From contig JAUQWZ010000024.1 in NCBI GenBank assembly GCA_030834905.1, positions 248,001 through 312,000 of the forward strand: a stretch of DNA of 64,000 nt, given 5' to 3'. The first letter of the stretch is position 1. The number at the start of each line of letters is the position of its first letter. The notes below the pieces were generated by a model. The model made no database searches, had not been told where the DNA came from, and was given only the letters and a program-made list of their open reading frames with translations. The stretch is from Aggregatilineales bacterium. GTDB taxonomy: Bacteria > Chloroflexota > Anaerolineae > Aggregatilineales > Phototrophicaceae. Below are positions 47,332 through 57,849 of this stretch, in pieces. The position numbers were made by a program, and so were the translations under genes.

Positions 47332-49105
47332 AGGCTTCCTGCGGCACTTCGACTGCACCGATCATCTTCATGCGCTTCTTACCCTTCTTCTGCTTCTCCA
47401 GCAGTTTCTTCTTGCGGGTAATGTCGCCGCCATAACACTTGGCGAGCACGTCCTTGCGCATTGCCTTCACGTCGGCGCGCGAGATAACTTTCTTGCCCAC
47501 GGCTGCCTGAATGGGCACCGAGAACATCTGCCGCGGGATGAGTTCCTTGAGCTTCGTCACCAGCCGCTGCCCTTTATGGTAGGCGTCTTCGCGGTGGACG
47601 ATCATGCCCAGCGCATCCACCGGCTCGCCGTTGACGAGCACGTCCAGCTTGACCAGATCTTCGGTTCGATACTCGTCAAACTGGTAGTCAAGGCTGGCAT
47701 AACCGCGCGTGGTGCTCTTGAGGCGGTCATAAAAATCGACGATCAGTTCCGACAGGGGGAGGCGATAGGTCAGAATGACGCGCGATTTGTCGAGATACTC
47801 CATGTTGACGTATTCGCCGCGCTTCTTGATGACCATTTCCATCAACGCGCCGATGAATTCTTCGGGGGCGTAAATCTGAATCTTCATCCAGGGTTCGCGG
47901 ATTTCGGCATAGACGCTCGGATCGTCGGGCAGGTCGGCGGGGCTGTCGATAGTTACCATCGTGCCGTCGCGCATGATCACCTGATATTCCACGCTCGGGG
48001 CGGTGGCGATAATATCGAGTTCATACTCGCGTTCCAGCCGTTCCTGGATGATGTCCATGTGGAACAGACCGAGGAAGCCAACGCGGAAGCCAAAATTGAG
48101 CGCCTGCGAATTTTCAGGCTGAAAGACCAGCGAGGCATCGTTGAGCTGGAGCTTTTCCAGCGCGTCGCGCAGGGCACCGTAATCATCGTTGTTGACCGGA
48201 TAGATGCCCGCGAATACCATCGGCTTGACCTGCTTGTAACCGGGCAGGCTCTCAGCCGCGCCGCCCAGCGCCAGCGTGATGGTATCGCCGACGCGGCACT
48301 CGCGCACCGACTTAAAGCCGGTTGCCACGTAGCCGACCTCGCCGACGCCCAGCGATTCGGTCACCACCATGCCGGGGCTGAAGATGCCAATCTCGACCGG
48401 CTCAAAGCGGGCGTCGGTCGCCATCAGCTTATACATGGCGTTTTTGGTCAGCTTGCCGTCAATGATGCGCACATAGGCGACCACGCCCTTGTACGAGTCG
48501 TAGTGCGAGTCAAAGACCAGCGCTCGCAGCGGCGTGTCGTCGTTACCGGTTGGCGGCGGCACGTGCTCAATCACGGCTTCAAGCACGTCCTGAATGCCCA
48601 ATCCCTGCTTGGCGGAAATGCGTATGATGTCTTCGGCGGGGACGCTGAGCAGGTTTTCGATTTCCTGCGCCACGTCATCCGGGCTGGCAGCCGGAAGATC
48701 GATCTTGTTGAGCACCGGAATGATTTCGAGATCGTGCTCCAGCGCCAGATAGACGTTCGCCAGTGTCTGCGCCTCAATACCCTGGCTGGCGTCCACGATT
48801 AACACCGCGCCTTCGCAGGCTTGCAGCGCCCGGCTGACTTCGTAGGCGAAGTCTACGTGACCGGGGGTATCGATGAGGTTGATCTCGTACTGGCTGCCCG
48901 CGCGGGAGGTATACAGCATCCGTACTGCTGATGCCTTGATCGTCACACCGCGCTCGCGTTCCAGATCCATCGTATCAAGCAGTTGTTCCTGCATGTCGCG
49001 GTCAGCCACAGTGCCGGTAAGCTGAAGCAGCCGATCTGCCAGCGTGCTTTTGCCGTGGTCAATATGAGCAATAATGCAGAAATTGCGGATGTTTTCGCGC
49101 TTCAT
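47300..49105 (-). CDS. lepA: Elongation factor 4 (LepA)
   Basis: [46 protein letters not shown]-terminal LepA region. Confidence 0.97.
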   Translation of the reverse strand: MKRENIRNFCIIAHIDHGKSTLADRLLQLTGTVADRDMQEQLLDTMDLERERGVTIKASAVRMLYTSRAGSQYEINLIDTPGHVDFAYEVSRALQACEGAVLIVDASQGIEAQTLANVYLALEHDLEIIPVLNKIDLPAASPDDVAQEIENLLSVPAEDIIRISAKQGLGIQDVLEAVIEHVPPPTGNDDTPLRALVFDSHYDSYKGVVAYVRIIDGKLTKNAMYKLMATDARFEPVEIGIFSPGMVVTESLGVGEVGYVATGFKSVRECRVGDTITLALGGAAESLPGYKQVKPMVFAGIYPVNNDDYGALRDALEKLQLNDASLVFQPENSQALNFGFRVGFLGLFHMDIIQERLEREYELDIIATAPSVEYQVIMRDGTMVTIDSPADLPDDPSVYAEIREPWMKIQIYAPEEFIGALMEMVIKKRGEYVNMEYLDKSRVILTYRLPLSELIVDFYDRLKSTTRGYASLDYQFDEYRTEDLVKLDVLVNGEPVDALGMIVHREDAYHKGQRLVTKLKELIPRQMFSVPIQAAVGKKVISRADVKAMRKDVLAKCYGGDITRKKKLLEKQKKGKKRMKMIGAVEVPQEAFMALLSLDDE

Positions 49106-49163
49106 CGAATGAGGCAACCTGTTGTTGAATAGTGGCGCAAGTATAGCAGAACGCGGGAGGTTA

Positions 49164-49940
49164 TTATATGACGGATTGCACCAGGCTCGGCAGCGAAGGC
49201 GCGGGCGAGTTATCGCCCCAGGTGAGCCACGTCAGGAACTCGATATTGCCTGCCGGTCCCTTTAGCGGCGAGCGAATCAGACCGCGCGGCGTGAAGCCGA
49301 ATCCCTGCGCCGAAGCCAGCACTTCTTCCAGCACGCGCTGATGCACGCCAGCGTCACGGACAACGCCGCCTCTGCCGACATCGTCGCGCCCCGCTTCAAA
49401 CTGCGGCTTGATCAGCGGGATGATGTCGGCTGGCGAGGTCAGCCAGCCCTTGAGCGCTGGCAGCAGCAGCCGCAGCGAAATAAATGACGCATCCATAACA
49501 ACCAGGCTGACCGGCTCCGCCAGCGTTTCCAGATAACGGGCGTTGGTACGTTCGAGCAGCACCACCCGCGCATCCTGCCTCAGACCATAATCAAGCTGCC
49601 CGTAGCCCACGTCAATGGCATAGACACGCGCCGCGCCGTTTTGCAGCAGGCAGTCGGTGAAGCCGCCAGTGCTCGCGCCAACATCGGCGCATATTCGCCC
49701 GCTGGCGTCCACCGGAAAGGTTTCCAGCGCTGCCGCCAGCTTGTCTCCGCCGCGGCTGACAAAGCGCGGTCTTGATTTGACCGCTACCTGCGCGTCAGCG
49801 TTCACGCGGGTACCCGGCTTATCGACCATCTCTCCGTTGACCAGCACCTGACCCGCCATGATGATAGCGCGCGCTTTTTCTCGGCTGGGGGCAAGCCCGC
49901 TTTGATGCACCAGAATGTCCAACCGCTGTTTTTCCGCCAT
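49164..49940 (-). CDS. tlyA: TlyA family rRNA 2'-O-methyltransferase / hemolysin-like
   Basis: S4 domain [77 protein letters not shown]. Confidence 0.94.
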   Translation of the reverse strand: MAEKQRLDILVHQSGLAPSREKARAIIMAGQVLVNGEMVDKPGTRVNADAQVAVKSRPRFVSRGGDKLAAALETFPVDASGRICADVGASTGGFTDCLLQNGAARVYAIDVGYGQLDYGLRQDARVVLLERTNARYLETLAEPVSLVVMDASFISLRLLLPALKGWLTSPADIIPLIKPQFEAGRDDVGRGGVVRDAGVHQRVLEEVLASAQGFGFTPRGLIRSPLKGPAGNIEFLTWLTWGDNSPAPSLPSLVQSVI

Positions 49941-49946
49941 CCGCCG

Positions 49947-52208
49947 TTAGCCTCGCGTCAGATGCAGCGTGATGTCGATGGGCGAATTATCCGGGTGGGT
50001 GTCATCGTTCACTTCGACGGCATCGGCGGTGATCGGCAGATAGCCTTCAGCGAGAATGACGATGCTGTAGAGGGTGTCACGCTGTAGGGGGCGCTCGATC
50101 TGAAACCGCCCATTGCGGTCAGAGATCGTCATGTCATAAAGCTGATCCTGCCGCCAGTCACGGGTGAAATCGGCGACCGAGTAATCGGCGCTGATGAGCA
50201 GCACCGAAACGCCAGATACGCCTTCCAGTGTTTCCGAATCGAGAAGCTGCCCGCGAAGCTGCACGCCGCCCGTCGTGGCAAAGCGGTCAATCGGAAGCTG
50301 CCCGATGCCGACGCGCGCCTGGGTAGACGCCAACCGCACCGCGCCGACCGAGAGGTTCATCTCATAGGTGCCGTCGGGAACGCCGCCGGTGTTGAACAGC
50401 CGGATGAGGAAATTCTCGCCGGTGCCGGGTCCGTTCCAGGGAACGGTACGCCGATAGAAGGGATTGCCATCGACCGTAAATTCGAGCGTCCACAGCGTTC
50501 CAGCGGCAAGCTGTTCCCAGTCAAACAGGGTATAGATCGACTGCGTGCCGGTCGAGAAACTGGAGATACGCGCCGCATTTCGGGCTTCGTCGGGTGTGCT
50601 GGCAGTCGTGAAATGCTCGCCGGTGAAAATACGCGCAAAGGCACCGCCCGCCTGCGCGCCTGCCAGCGTGAAGTTGGATACCGCCGCCAGACGATTTTCA
50701 ATATAGAGTTCCAGCCGGTAGCTGCCCGGAAGCAGCCCACCGGCAGATTCAACCGAAATGTCTTTGGTGCCGTCCGTCCCATCTTCGGCAAGCCACTGGG
50801 CTTCGATGCGCTGAACTTCCTCGCCCTCGTAGTACCAGATTTGCGCCCAGGGCGTGCCTTCAGCCATGTTGCGATAGAGAAAGCGCGCGAAGGCGACGTT
50901 GCCGGTGGGCAGCACAAAGCTGTTACCGAGAATGTTGCCCTGCAAGTCGCGCAGACCAAAGATCAGATCGCTGAACTGGGCATTCCCCTGGGTGACTTCG
51001 CCCACCACCAGACGGGTGTTATCTGCCGCCACGCCGTTGACCAGCAGCGTAAAATCGTAGACGCCGTTGGGCCAGGTCTGACCGCTGCTGCCGATATACC
51101 ACAAGCCGCTGCTGCCGCCGCTCCATCGGACGGGCGACAGCGAGAAATTGGCGTTCTGGACGCCGTTGGTGAACACCTGAAGCTCATAAACCGTTTCCGG
51201 CGTCATGTTGTCGTAGTCAAAAAACAGATAGAGGCTGTTCGCGCCGGTAGGCAGGCTGCGGATGATCGAAGTGGGCATACCCGCTTCGTTGACCGACGGC
51301 GAAAAGCCGATATAGCGCAGGTCAGGCGCGCCGCCGGACTGCTGCGGCTGGGTGAAGCTGGTCACCATCTCGACGCTGATGCCCAGCGCCGCGGCGCGCA
51401 GCAGCGGGCTGACGAAGTTGGCTGGACGCAGTGAGTTGATGAAGCCGCCCACCGGAATGCACGAATCGCTGCTGTTGACCAGATCATCGCCGTTGGTATC
51501 CTGCACGATCAGGCAGGTTGCTTCCGGTGACGATGACGACAGCGGCGCGGTCGTCGGCACACCGATGAGCTGCCCCCGCTGATTGTATGCGCCGCCGCCG
51601 GACATAGTGCCGCGAATGGTGGCGCTGGTCTTGATCCATGACTTGCTGCCGCCGCTTGGCTCCGCCATAAAGCCGGTCACGGTTCCCCGTTCGACCGCAA
51701 TCGGGTCGTCACCGATATTTGGGTAGCCGACAACGGTGATGGTGTCGTCAAGCTGCAATGCCGACGAATCGCCCACCTCCACATAGGGCAGGGTGAGGCT
51801 TCCCGGTTCAATCAGCTTGCCGTCGCTTTCGCGGGTGATACGCAGCAGCGCAAGGTCAAGTCCCGGGTCAGCCTGCACAATCTCCGCCTGAAAGCGCGGC
51901 ACTGGCGGCTCTGCCAAGTGCACATTCAGCGCGACGACCAGGGTGTCGCCGGGGCAGTTGGCGTTTGAAACGGTGCTGTGGGCGTTGGTGAGGATCAGCC
52001 CATCACGGCTGACAATCGTGCCGGTGCCGACGCACGAGATGATTAGATTGTTGCCGACGTTGCGGGTCTGCATGATAAAGACGGTCGCGCGCTGGATATA
52101 TTCCAGATCGAGCGCCGCCACCTGCTGGCTGGACAGGCTGCCCGCGGTCACCAGCAGCACGCTCAGATAGATGAGCAGGCTCAGGCGACGCTTAAAACTC
52201 AAAATCAT
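49947..52208 (-). CDS. Secreted trypsin-like (HtrA-type) serine protease with large C-terminal region
   Basis: GLILTNAHSTV (His), DLALLRI (Asp), GTMSGGGAYNQRGQLIGV (Ser). Confidence 0.85.
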   Translation of the reverse strand: MILSFKRRLSLLIYLSVLLVTAGSLSSQQVAALDLEYIQRATVFIMQTRNVGNNLIISCVGTGTIVSRDGLILTNAHSTVSNANCPGDTLVVALNVHLAEPPVPRFQAEIVQADPGLDLALLRITRESDGKLIEPGSLTLPYVEVGDSSALQLDDTITVVGYPNIGDDPIAVERGTVTGFMAEPSGGSKSWIKTSATIRGTMSGGGAYNQRGQLIGVPTTAPLSSSSPEATCLIVQDTNGDDLVNSSDSCIPVGGFINSLRPANFVSPLLRAAALGISVEMVTSFTQPQQSGGAPDLRYIGFSPSVNEAGMPTSIIRSLPTGANSLYLFFDYDNMTPETVYELQVFTNGVQNANFSLSPVRWSGGSSGLWYIGSSGQTWPNGVYDFTLLVNGVAADNTRLVVGEVTQGNAQFSDLIFGLRDLQGNILGNSFVLPTGNVAFARFLYRNMAEGTPWAQIWYYEGEEVQRIEAQWLAEDGTDGTKDISVESAGGLLPGSYRLELYIENRLAAVSNFTLAGAQAGGAFARIFTGEHFTTASTPDEARNAARISSFSTGTQSIYTLFDWEQLAAGTLWTLEFTVDGNPFYRRTVPWNGPGTGENFLIRLFNTGGVPDGTYEMNLSVGAVRLASTQARVGIGQLPIDRFATTGGVQLRGQLLDSETLEGVSGVSVLLISADYSVADFTRDWRQDQLYDMTISDRNGRFQIERPLQRDTLYSIVILAEGYLPITADAVEVNDDTHPDNSPIDITLHLTRG

Positions 52209-52797
52209 TCAGAAACCTCTCAAAGATTGGAAGCGTTTCCTCGTAATTGTCGGCGTCAGAAAGGAAGGTGATGACGATTGCCTGATCGCCCTCAAACGAC
52301 AGAATATCCAGCCCTTCGACGACCACTGGTACGCTCTCAAGGAACGCGCCGCTGCCGACATCCTCGACAAAGACATAGGTCATGGCGGTGCCTTCGCGCT
52401 CGTCGGGCAGAATATACAGTTCGCCGCGCGAAATGGTGCGAAACATCGACAGAATCTGCGAGCGATTCAGGATCAGGCTGTCGAACAGGTTGCGCGCCGT
52501 CGTACTGGGTGTAATCGGCTGCACATCGACCTGGATAGTCGTCTTGAAGCCGGTCTGCGACATATCGCGTACCCGAAAGATATAGTCGCCCTCGGTGTCG
52601 ATCATCCAGTTCTGCGGGTAGAAGGCACGAACACCTACCTGCGTATTGACGTAGGGCACTGACGAAAACAGGGCGGCTTCGCGAAGCTGCAAGCCGATAA
52701 AGATGGCAACTGCCGCGTAGATGAGGACAAAATAATGACTCCAGCGCTGGCGCTGAGTCAGTTCGGACGGCTGCTCGACAACTTCGATGACTGCCAT
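52192..52797 (-). CDS. Membrane-anchored hypothetical protein
   Basis: Single N-terminal TM then extracytoplasmic domain; overlaps protease gene. Confidence 0.7.
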   Translation of the reverse strand: MAVIEVVEQPSELTQRQRWSHYFVLIYAAVAIFIGLQLREAALFSSVPYVNTQVGVRAFYPQNWMIDTEGDYIFRVRDMSQTGFKTTIQVDVQPITPSTTARNLFDSLILNRSQILSMFRTISRGELYILPDEREGTAMTYVFVEDVGSGAFLESVPVVVEGLDILSFEGDQAIVITFLSDADNYEETLPIFERFLNDFEF

Positions 52798-52803
52798 AGG
52801 CGA

Positions 52804-53706
52804 TTATGCCTCACGCGCCGCAGCGACTTCACGCTCGCGGCGCTCTGCATTATTGAACAGAAATCCGATGATCACGATCACTGCCAGCAGAATGATGGCG
52901 GCGACCGCCACGCTGAAGATCGGCGTTGCCGCGCCACCATCCAGTGAGAAACCCGCGTTGACCAACCCGGATCGTACTGGAATGAAGATGCCGTTCGTGA
53001 GCGCGGCAAGGGCGACGGTGATCGCTGCCAGAAATGCCGAAGGGTTGTCGAAACGCACTTCCGCCAGCCCATAGCCAACAATGATGCTGGATGCCAGTTG
53101 AACCGCCATTGTGCTGAAGACGTAGATTGCCACTATCTCCGGCAGGACAGCGCCATCGAGCACGAAGCGCACCGTCAGCACCGTCGTGTAGCCCACGGCG
53201 CTGGCGGCGCAGTATGCCACGCCGTCGAGACGGGTTCGGAACTGATCGGGCCAGACCAGGTAGCGCACGACCAGGTATTTGAACACTTCCTGAACGATGC
53301 CAACCGTGAAGGTGTAGCCCATGATGCGGTCAAGGGCGCTGGCAAGCGACAGCCAGCGATCTGGCTGAAAGACGCCTTCAATCAGTGGGATACTGAGCGC
53401 GTTGGCAACCAGCGCGCTGATAACGGCGACGGCGAGCAGGCGACTGCGCGGCTGGAGGGCGAAACGCTCGCGCCAGAGCGAGAAGACGAGCCACAACCCC
53501 GCCGGAAGCAGCGCCACCAACAGGTTAAAAGGTTGAGTCAGGGCAGCGGGCAGACTGAAGTTGAGGAAGCCGAAGACGACAAAACTGGCTGCGGCTACGG
53601 CAAGCAGGATACCGCTTTCGAGCGCGATACTCTGCCAGACGCGCCGGTAGGGGTAGACTTCTTCTTCTTCGGGCGGGATGAGGAGGCGATAATCGTAAGT
53701 AGACAC
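52804..53706 (-). CDS. PrsW-like multi-pass membrane protein, active-site residues apparently altered
   Basis: GIVQEVFKYLVVRYLV...RLDGVAYCAASAVGYTTVLTVRFVL. Confidence 0.62.
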   Translation of the reverse strand: MSTYDYRLLIPPEEEEVYPYRRVWQSIALESGILLAVAAASFVVFGFLNFSLPAALTQPFNLLVALLPAGLWLVFSLWRERFALQPRSRLLAVAVISALVANALSIPLIEGVFQPDRWLSLASALDRIMGYTFTVGIVQEVFKYLVVRYLVWPDQFRTRLDGVAYCAASAVGYTTVLTVRFVLDGAVLPEIVAIYVFSTMAVQLASSIIVGYGLAEVRFDNPSAFLAAITVALAALTNGIFIPVRSGLVNAGFSLDGGAATPIFSVAVAAIILLAVIVIIGFLFNNAERREREVAAAREA

Positions 53707-53783
53707 GTACCCTTATCTCTGAAAAATGGTTGCGTTATACTGTCTCAATCCTAACGCGGAGCGCCAAAACCGGAAAGGCAATC

Positions 53784-55382
53784 ATGCATTCGCGATTAAT
53801 GGTCGGGGTGCTGGCGTTCGTGCTGCTGACCGCAGCCTGTTCGCCAGCCGCATCGTTACAATCGAACGAGCCGCGCAACAGCATTACCTACGGGCTGACG
53901 CTTCAGCCTACCGGATTCGATCCGCACATCCACGCTTCGTCGGAACTGGGTATTCCACTGCGCCAGGTATACGACACACTGGTGTACCGCAGCCCGGAGA
54001 CGCAGGCGTTTGAAGCTGGTCTGGCTGCCAGTTGGACGACCAGCGAAGATGGGCTTTCCTATACCTTTACGCTGCGCCAGAATGTTTTGTTCCACGACGG
54101 CACGCCGTTCAATGCGCAAGCCGTCGGCGTGAACCTGGATCGCATCACCAACCCGGACACCGGCTCGCAGAAGGCTGTTTTTCTGCTGGGCACCTACACC
54201 GGCTATGAAATCGTGGACGATTATACCATTCGCCTGCTGCTATCTGAACCCTACAGTCCGCTGCTGGATGGGTTAAGCCAGGTGTATCTGGGCATCGCCA
54301 GCCCGGCTGCCCTTCAGGAATACGGCAATGATGTATATCAGTTCCATCAGGTGGGGACGGGACCGTTTCGCTTCGTCGGATACGTCCCCGGCAACCGGCT
54401 GGTGATCCGCCGCAGCACCGATTATGCCTGGGGACCTTCGTTCTACCAGCCCGTACAGGCGAATTCGGTGGATGAAGTGATCTTCCGCTTCTTCGACGAC
54501 GTTGGCACGCGGGCGATTGCGCTGGAGAACGGCGACGCGCAGGTGATGGGCGAACTGCTGCCAACCGACGCGCGGGCGCTGGCGGCAAACAGCGATGTGC
54601 GCATCGCGCCAGCCAATATCCCCGGACAGCCGCTTCAGTTCCTGATGAACACGAATCGTTTCCCGACCGATGAACTGGGCGTGCGGCAGGCACTGCTGTT
54701 CGCAACCAACCGCGAAGCGATCATCGACGCGGTGTTCCAGCGCTTCTCGCCGGTTGCCTGGGGACCGGTGTCGCGGAGCACCCAGTTCTATTTCGGCGAT
54801 CTGGCGGGGGCATATTCCTACGATCCTGAGCAGGCGCGCGCGCTGCTGGCGCAAGTCGGATTTACGGATACGGACGGCAGCGGCTACGTGGATTTTGGCG
54901 GTCTGGATGTCGAGGTGACGATGATCATCCCGCCCTGGGGCTTGATCCCGGAGGTGGCGCAGCTTATCCAGGATCAGTGGCGTGCCGTCGGCATCCGCCT
55001 CAATCTCGATCAGGTGCCCAGCCGAGGCTTGCTGACCGAGCACGTGCAGGCGGGCGAATACAACCTCGTCGCCTGGTACGAGTTTGGCGTCGATCCCTCA
55101 TTCCTGAACCGCTACTTCACGTCGAGAGGGGCGAACAACTGGACGGGTTTTGCCGACAGCAGCGTTGATGGGCTGCTGGCAGACGCGACGCGCCAGAAGG
55201 ACCCGGCGCTGCGCGGCAATCTCTACAGTCAGGCGCAGCGGCTCATCATGGAACAGGCGCTGATCCTGCCCATTCGCGATTACGTCAACATCAACGGCGT
55301 CAGCACCAGCCTTCAGGGGCTGACCTTTGACGCTTACGGCTGGTTTCCGCTGCTGAACAATGTGACGGTGGGTAGCGGTTGA
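53784..55382 (+). CDS. Peptide/oligopeptide ABC transporter substrate-binding lipoprotein
   Basis: Lipobox LTAAC; SBP_bac_5-like sequence ITYGLTLQPTGFDPHIHASSELG. Confidence 0.9.
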   Translation: MHSRLMVGVLAFVLLTAACSPAASLQSNEPRNSITYGLTLQPTGFDPHIHASSELGIPLRQVYDTLVYRSPETQAFEAGLAASWTTSEDGLSYTFTLRQNVLFHDGTPFNAQAVGVNLDRITNPDTGSQKAVFLLGTYTGYEIVDDYTIRLLLSEPYSPLLDGLSQVYLGIASPAALQEYGNDVYQFHQVGTGPFRFVGYVPGNRLVIRRSTDYAWGPSFYQPVQANSVDEVIFRFFDDVGTRAIALENGDAQVMGELLPTDARALAANSDVRIAPANIPGQPLQFLMNTNRFPTDELGVRQALLFATNREAIIDAVFQRFSPVAWGPVSRSTQFYFGDLAGAYSYDPEQARALLAQVGFTDTDGSGYVDFGGLDVEVTMIIPPWGLIPEVAQLIQDQWRAVGIRLNLDQVPSRGLLTEHVQAGEYNLVAWYEFGVDPSFLNRYFTSRGANNWTGFADSSVDGLLADATRQKDPALRGNLYSQAQRLIMEQALILPIRDYVNINGVSTSLQGLTFDAYGWFPLLNNVTVGSG

Positions 55383-56293
55383 ACCTGTTACGCCTGCTGG
55401 TATCGACCCTGCTGATCATCTGGCTGGCGGCGACGCTGTCTTTCCTGCTGCTGCGCGTGATACCCGGCGACGCCGTCGAAACACAGCTTATCGAAAGCGG
55501 CGCGAGCGAGCGAACCATCGCCGACCGCCGAGCTGCTGCCGGACTCGATCAGCCGCTGATCAGCCAGTACGCGCAGTTTATGGGCGGGCTGCTGCGCGGC
55601 GATCTGGGCGTATCGCTGCTCGACGGGCGTCAGGTCAATGCCATCATCGGCGAACAACTGACGCCAACGCTGGAGCTGGCGGGCAGCGCGCTGGTCATCG
55701 CGCTGGCGGTCGGGTTAAGCCTGGGCTGCCTGGCGGGCTTGGATGTGGGCTGGGGAATTTCGACCCTATGCCAGATGCTGATAGGACTTGGATTGAGCGT
55801 GCCGATTTACTGGACGGGGACGATAGCCATCTTTATCTTCACCGCCCAGTTCAACCTGCTGCCGTCTGGCGGGGCAGGGCGATTAGCCAGCCTGGTGCTG
55901 CCCGCGGCTATCCTCGGCTTTCATACTGCCGGAGCCATCGGTCAGGTGGTGCAGGCAGGCGTGCGTGAAACGCGGTCAGCCGAATTCGTGCGCACCGCCC
56001 GCGCCAAAGGACTGGACGAACGGCGAATTGCCCTGCGCCATATTCTGCGGGCGGGCTTGCTGCCGGTGATCACCGTCGTCGCCATCCAGATGGGGTTCCT
56101 GCTTAGCGGCGTCGTCATCACCGAGGCGCTGTTTAATCGCCCTGGCATCGGGCGCGTGCTGCTGGATGCGACGCTGCGCCAGAATTACCCGGTGGTGCAG
56201 GGCGTGGTCGTCTGGTCAGCGCTGGTCTACGCGGTCATGAACGGGCTGGCGGACGCGCTGTATCATGTCGCTGACCCGCGTCTAAAACCCTGA
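55379..56293 (+). CDS. Peptide ABC transporter permease (DppB-like, TTG start)
   Basis: LRVIPGDAVETQL, FVRTARAKGLDERRIALRHILRAGLLPV. Confidence 0.9.
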   Translation: MNLLRLLVSTLLIIWLAATLSFLLLRVIPGDAVETQLIESGASERTIADRRAAAGLDQPLISQYAQFMGGLLRGDLGVSLLDGRQVNAIIGEQLTPTLELAGSALVIALAVGLSLGCLAGLDVGWGISTLCQMLIGLGLSVPIYWTGTIAIFIFTAQFNLLPSGGAGRLASLVLPAAILGFHTAGAIGQVVQAGVRETRSAEFVRTARAKGLDERRIALRHILRAGLLPVITVVAIQMGFLLSGVVITEALFNRPGIGRVLLDATLRQNYPVVQGVVVWSALVYAVMNGLADALYHVADPRLKP

Positions 56294-56297
56294 ACCA

Positions 56298-57074
56298 ATG
56301 ATGTTTCGCATTCTTGTGCTGCTGTTTGTCGCCTTTGTCCTGCTTGCGCCGCTGGCTGCGCCGTATGACCCGATGGCGACCGAGCCGTTCAACCAGCTTC
56401 AGTCGCCAGACGCGGCGCATCTGCTGGGAACCGATCTGTTGGGGCGCGATGTCCTCAGCCGCGCGCTGTATGGCGGGCAGCGCACGCTGTTGATCGCCGT
56501 CGCAGCGACGGTGGTGGCGTTTGTGCCGGGGGTGCTGCTGGGGGTTCTCAGCGGGCTGGCACCTCATTGGCTGGATGGCGGCGTGCAAATTCTGATCAGC
56601 GCGGCGCTGGCATTTCCTGGTTTGCTGCTGGCGCTGGTGATCCTGACGCTGGTCGGTACTGGCGCGGTTCCGCTGGCACTGGCAACGGGAATGACACAGA
56701 TCGCGCCAGTCGCGCGAGTCACGCGGGCAGCCGTGATGGAAGTGCAATCCTATCTCTACCTGCAGGCAGCCGAATCGCTTGGCGCGGGTCGTATGCGCCT
56801 TGTGATGTATCACATCCTTCCGAATACCGCGCCGACACTGCTCGCCTATGTGGTGGTCGTCTTTAGCTACAGCGTGCTGAACAACACCGCTTTGAGCTTC
56901 CTCGGACTTAGCGGCGATCCGGGTATTCCAGACTGGGGAATGATGCTTGCCGAGGCGCGAACGGCATTCCGCGCCGCGCCCTGGATTGGTCTGATGCCGG
57001 GGTTGGGTATCACGCTGCTGGTGGTGCTGCTGAACCGTCTGTCGCGCGCATTTGCGGCTGTCAGCCAGCCGTGA
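56298..57074 (+). CDS. Peptide ABC transporter permease (DppC-like)
   Basis: LLGTDLLGRDVLSRALYGGQRTL, AAESLGAGRMRLVMYHILPN. Confidence 0.9.
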   Translation: MMFRILVLLFVAFVLLAPLAAPYDPMATEPFNQLQSPDAAHLLGTDLLGRDVLSRALYGGQRTLLIAVAATVVAFVPGVLLGVLSGLAPHWLDGGVQILISAALAFPGLLLALVILTLVGTGAVPLALATGMTQIAPVARVTRAAVMEVQSYLYLQAAESLGAGRMRLVMYHILPNTAPTLLAYVVVVFSYSVLNNTALSFLGLSGDPGIPDWGMMLAEARTAFRAAPWIGLMPGLGITLLVVLLNRLSRAFAAVSQP

Positions 57075-57849
57075 TGAGCGTGCCGGGCGCAGCCTGATTG
57101 AGCAGTGTGTCGCGCAGCAGCCCCGGCGTTTGTCCGTTCATGATGCGGATGGTGATGTTTGGCTGTTCCTGAACCAGAGCCAGCATGTCGTGCACTTTGG
57201 TTTCCATGCCGCCGGTGACGTCGGTTCCGGCAGACCCGCCGAGGGCGCGTTCCACGTTGTCCAGCGTTTGCGGCGTGATAGTGGGGATGACGGTGCCGCT
57301 GGCGTCGTAAACGCCGTCCACTTCGCCCAATAACAGTATCCGGCTCACCGGCAGATAGCGGGCAAGATAGAAGAAGATGGTTTCAGTCGAGATGATCGTA
57401 CCGCCGCGGCGGCTGTCAATGGCGACATCGCCGTAAACGAGTGGGACGAGCCGCCCCATCAGCGCGCGCCGGATTGGCTCAACTGCCATTTCGTCAATAC
57501 GCCCGTCTACAGCCAGCGCCGATGCTGACGGCTGAAAACGCATGACCGGCACGCCTGCTTCGTGAAGCGCCTTCGCCATCAGATAGTTGAGTTCCGCCGC
57601 CACCGTGGCGACGTGGGCGAAGCCGCGCCACTGCTCCGGCGTTTCGACGCCGTGAATAGTATCGTACTCTTTCGCAGCCACATGTCCGAACGATCCGCTT
57701 CCGTGTCCCACCAGCAGCGGATACCAGTCCCGCCGTGAGTAGACTTCGTACAATTCGCTGGCGACGCGCTGCGCTACGTCGGCGCGGAAGCTGTTTTCGA
57801 CCCGCTTGTCGGTGATCAGCGAACCGCCTAGTTTCACAAACGTCAGCAT
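57061..57849 (-). CDS. Isopentenyl phosphate kinase
   Basis: MLTFVKLGGSLITDKR...VGHGSGSFGHVAAKEY...YGDVAIDSRRGGTIISTETI...GEVDGVYD. Confidence 0.9.
   Translation of the reverse strand: MLTFVKLGGSLITDKRVENSFRADVAQRVASELYEVYSRRDWYPLLVGHGSGSFGHVAAKEYDTIHGVETPEQWRGFAHVATVAAELNYLMAKALHEAGVPVMRFQPSASALAVDGRIDEMAVEPIRRALMGRLVPLVYGDVAIDSRRGGTIISTETIFFYLARYLPVSRILLLGEVDGVYDASGTVIPTITPQTLDNVERALGGSAGTDVTGGMETKVHDMLALVQEQPNITIRIMNGQTPGLLRDTLLNQAAPGTLITAG

Noticed and set aside
47288-48802. 504-aa plus-strand ORF
   Set aside because: Antisense to lepA, which has full EF4 motifs; composition is artefactual.
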